DNA of 31,694 nucleotides from Gammaproteobacteria bacterium UBA2810 (GTDB taxonomy: Bacteria; Pseudomonadota; Gammaproteobacteria; Enterobacterales; Succinivibrionaceae), in contig DEHC01000065.1 in the NCBI GenBank assembly GCA_002351705.1, positions 1 to 31,694 on the forward strand. Reading direction: 5' to 3'. Numbering within the stretch: position 1 is the first letter of the stretch; each line of letters opens with the position of its first letter. The translations under genes were made by a program, and so were the position numbers. Of this stretch, positions 28,150 to 31,694 are shown in pieces. The notes beneath the pieces are model-generated. The model was not told the origin of the DNA. It was given only the letters and a program-made list of their open reading frames with translations, and ran no database searches.

Positions 28150-28830
28150 ATGAACAGCAAATTCGGACTTATCACCGGAACTGACCAGTCAGAGCTTAAG
28201 GAAGTGCCGGACAATCCTGGCTTCCTCGCCCTCCCTGAGGCGGGGACTGCCTTCCGGGAAATGCAGAAGGCTGCCGAGAAAGACGGGATTGATCTTAAAA
28301 TCGCCTCCTCCTACAGGGATTTCCAGAGGCAGCTCACGATCTGGAACGCCAAGTACGACGGCGAGAGGCCGGTCCTTGACTGGAGAAACAGGCCGGTTGA
28401 CATCTCAAGGCTCACCGGAGTCGAGCTCGTCTGCGCCATCCTCTTCTGGTCAGCTCTCCCCGGCACCAGCCGCCACCATTTCGGCACGGATTTCGATGTG
28501 TATGCCCCGAAGCTCGCGCCCGAGGGATACCAGCTCAAGCTTGAGACCGAGGAGTACGGTAAAGGCGGGGTCTATCATCAGCTCACCGGATGGCTTGACG
28601 CCAATATGGAGAAGTTCGGCTTCTTCAGGCCGTTCACCGACGATGCAAAAGTCACGGTAGGCACCGAGCTCTGGCACATAAGCTACAGGAAGACCGCCAC
28701 GGAGCTCGCTAAAATCCAGCAGGAGAGCAAGGAGGACTTCAGGAAGTTCATCGGCGGGCAGGATATTGCGGGAAGAGCAGTAATCACCTGCATGATCGAC
28801 GACATCTTCAGCGAGTTCCTCGCTGCCTGA
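28150..28830 (+). CDS. M15 family D-alanyl-D-alanine carboxypeptidase-like metallopeptidase
   Basis: A zinc peptidase of the VanY/DacY type acting on peptidoglycan peptides. The zinc site follows the M15 pattern: His109 and Asp116 in SRHHFGTDFD (H-x6-D), with Glu173 and His176 in ELWH. SSYRDFQRQLTIWN near residue 55 is the usual substrate-loop motif. The start at ATG 28150 (226 residues) has AGGA upstream and matches where homology begins; the frame extends upstream to 28081 without a ribosome site. No signal peptide is visible, so it may act in the cytosol on recycled muropeptides, or use a non-classical route (inference). Confidence 0.85.
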   Translation: MNSKFGLITGTDQSELKEVPDNPGFLALPEAGTAFREMQKAAEKDGIDLKIASSYRDFQRQLTIWNAKYDGERPVLDWRNRPVDISRLTGVELVCAILFWSALPGTSRHHFGTDFDVYAPKLAPEGYQLKLETEEYGKGGVYHQLTGWLDANMEKFGFFRPFTDDAKVTVGTELWHISYRKTATELAKIQQESKEDFRKFIGGQDIAGRAVITCMIDDIFSEFLAA

Positions 28831-28888
28831 CCGCACCGCCCGGCGCATTCCGGCAGCGCCATGCCGGTGCCTCTTCAGAAACGCATAA

Positions 28889-28914
28889 AGCCGCGGAACT
28901 TTCATTCCGCGGCT
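28889..28914. terminator. Hairpin between convergent M15 gene and htpG
   Basis: A perfect 10-bp stem AGCCGCGGAA/TTCCGCGGCT with a 6-base loop, followed by only three T on either strand. It probably works as a shared terminator, though the U tracts are short. A smaller 6-bp hairpin (28923-28937) lies beside it. Confidence 0.6.
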
Positions 28915-28957
28915 CTTTCATTCCGGCTCAAAGCCGGAGCAGCAGGGACTCTTTGCC

Positions 28958-30982
<2,025 letters not shown>

Positions 30983-31030
30983 GGATTGTATTGATCTCCG
31001 AAATATGATTATCAATCAGCTGCGGTTTAT

Positions 31031-31057
31031 CTATGGGCTTAATTTGGTTTTTTCAAG
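31031..31057 (-). promoter_or_regulatory. Sigma-32 heat-shock promoter of htpG
   Basis: The minus strand reads CTTGAAA (31051-31057), a 12-bp spacer and GCCCATAG (31031-31038). This closely matches the sigma-32 consensus CTTGAAA/CCCCATnT with the groE-like spacing. The start near 31024 gives a leader of about 40 nt. Confidence 0.8.
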
Positions 31058-31378
31058 AGAAATTTCTTTTTCGGCCTCAGTATCAGGCCTACCGATGATG
31101 CTGGATTCAGAAGATTCCTCCGGCAAAAGGACATGAATGATAGCAGTATGGTGAGAAAGGCTGAAAATTGAACGAGTCTTTGACAGCACCAGGCATAAAA
31201 CGGTTAAGTATAAGCATGCTTTACATAGCGCTGAAAAAAAATCCTTCTGGAGTTACCAAATCATCAAATTTCTTCAGAAATTACACTGAGCAGGAGTGAG
31301 ACTCAGAGACAGCAAATCCGAAATCCGCTGCATTTGTTTTTCTCCAAATCAGGAATGAAACATCTGTAGCGGCTCTCA
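31058..31378. other. AT-rich intergenic stretch upstream of htpG
   Basis: About 320 bases between the htpG promoter and the restriction subunit remnant. I see no open frame with coding character, no RNA gene and no clear repeat. Confidence 0.45.
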
Positions 31379-31694
31379 TTACTTCAGCTTCTCACAGAGC
31401 GGAAGGATTTCTTCGATTTTGGCAACAATGCGCTTCTGTTCTGCGAAAGGAGGAAGAACAATAAGAGCTCTATATAAACGATTATCGTTTATTGCAGGGT
31501 ATGCTACGCCTTTGGCATTTTCAGAATCGTTTGCATATTTATCAAATTCAGGCGAAAGCAAATAGTAAAAAAGAAATTTGTTATACACTCCCGTGTAACA
31601 GACCATGGCAGCAAACCCCGTACTTGCTATAGCAATGTGACTAAATTTTCGATTTACTATGCATTGATTATGAACTCAAACTTCCCAGTTCCAA
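31379..31694 (-). pseudogene. Type I restriction-modification S subunit, C-terminal fragment
   Basis: The last 75 codons from ATG 31606 read as the end of an HsdS specificity subunit: FLFYYLLSPEFDKYAND, GVAYPAINDNRLYRALIVLPP and the hallmark AEQKRIVAKIEEILPLCEKLK before the stop. The same frame continues upstream with HsdS-like sequence (SHIAIASTGFAAM) to an in-frame TGA (at about 31676-31678), beyond which WNWEV again looks HsdS-like. No start codon lies between that stop and 31606. The target-recognition domain is therefore broken or lies outside the window, and no hsdM or hsdR is visible. AT-rich composition suggests acquired DNA. Confidence 0.7.

Overview
The window reads as a chromosomal segment of a gammaproteobacterium. 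SucCD, the type II (hexameric, NADH-sensitive) citrate synthase, FklB, RlmKL, Uup, CarAB, HtpG and the initiator tRNA all closely resemble enterobacterial/Aeromonadales versions. A large DUF1703-type AAA ATPase, a GlyGly-CTERM protein and a core-metabolism gene set fit a host-associated relative such as the Succinivibrionaceae; that placement is inference. Most of the window is GC-rich, but roughly 23.1-26.27 kb and the last ~0.6 kb are visibly AT-rich.

Layout. 1-2.1 kb: sucC-sucD (minus), ended by a clean terminator. 2.5-5.4 kb: an exported Sel1-repeat protein and gltA (plus). 5.7-12.7 kb (minus): a membrane Sel1/J-domain protein, then the overlapping set rlmKL-uup-DUF3466/GlyGly-CTERM protein. 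12.8-13.4 kb (plus): an Smr-domain protein. 13.49-13.56 kb (minus): an initiator tRNA-fMet with its own consensus promoter and terminator. 13.8-14.6 kb (minus): a metallophosphoesterase. 14.8-19.2 kb (minus): carA-carB, with carA starting at TTG. 19.5-20.6 kb (plus): a PotF-like polyamine-binding protein without its permease. 20.7-23.05 kb (minus): dapB, fklB and an M48-like lipoprotein whose HExxH motif reads HQxxH.

23.2-26.2 kb is the accessory-looking part: an AAA-ATPase/PD-(D/E)XK protein, a gene remnant, and two small unrecognised plus-strand genes behind a perfect inverted repeat. 26.3-28.8 kb (plus): an unknown 176-aa protein, dapE and an M15 peptidase. 29.0-31.0 kb (minus): htpG behind a good sigma-32 promoter. 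The right edge holds the C-terminal end of a type I restriction S subunit interrupted by an in-frame stop.

Functional themes are the TCA branch at citrate/succinyl-CoA, carbamoyl phosphate synthesis (arginine and pyrimidines), lysine/diaminopimelate and peptidoglycan metabolism (dapB, dapE, M15), ribosome/rRNA work (RlmKL, Uup, Smr, tRNA-fMet) and protein quality control (HtpG, FklB, J-domain protein, M48-like lipoprotein). I see no convincing large new system. The best leads are the HQxxH M48 protein, the small AT-rich cassette with its operator-like repeat, the Sel1/J-domain membrane protein, and the structured leader of the polyamine-binding gene.
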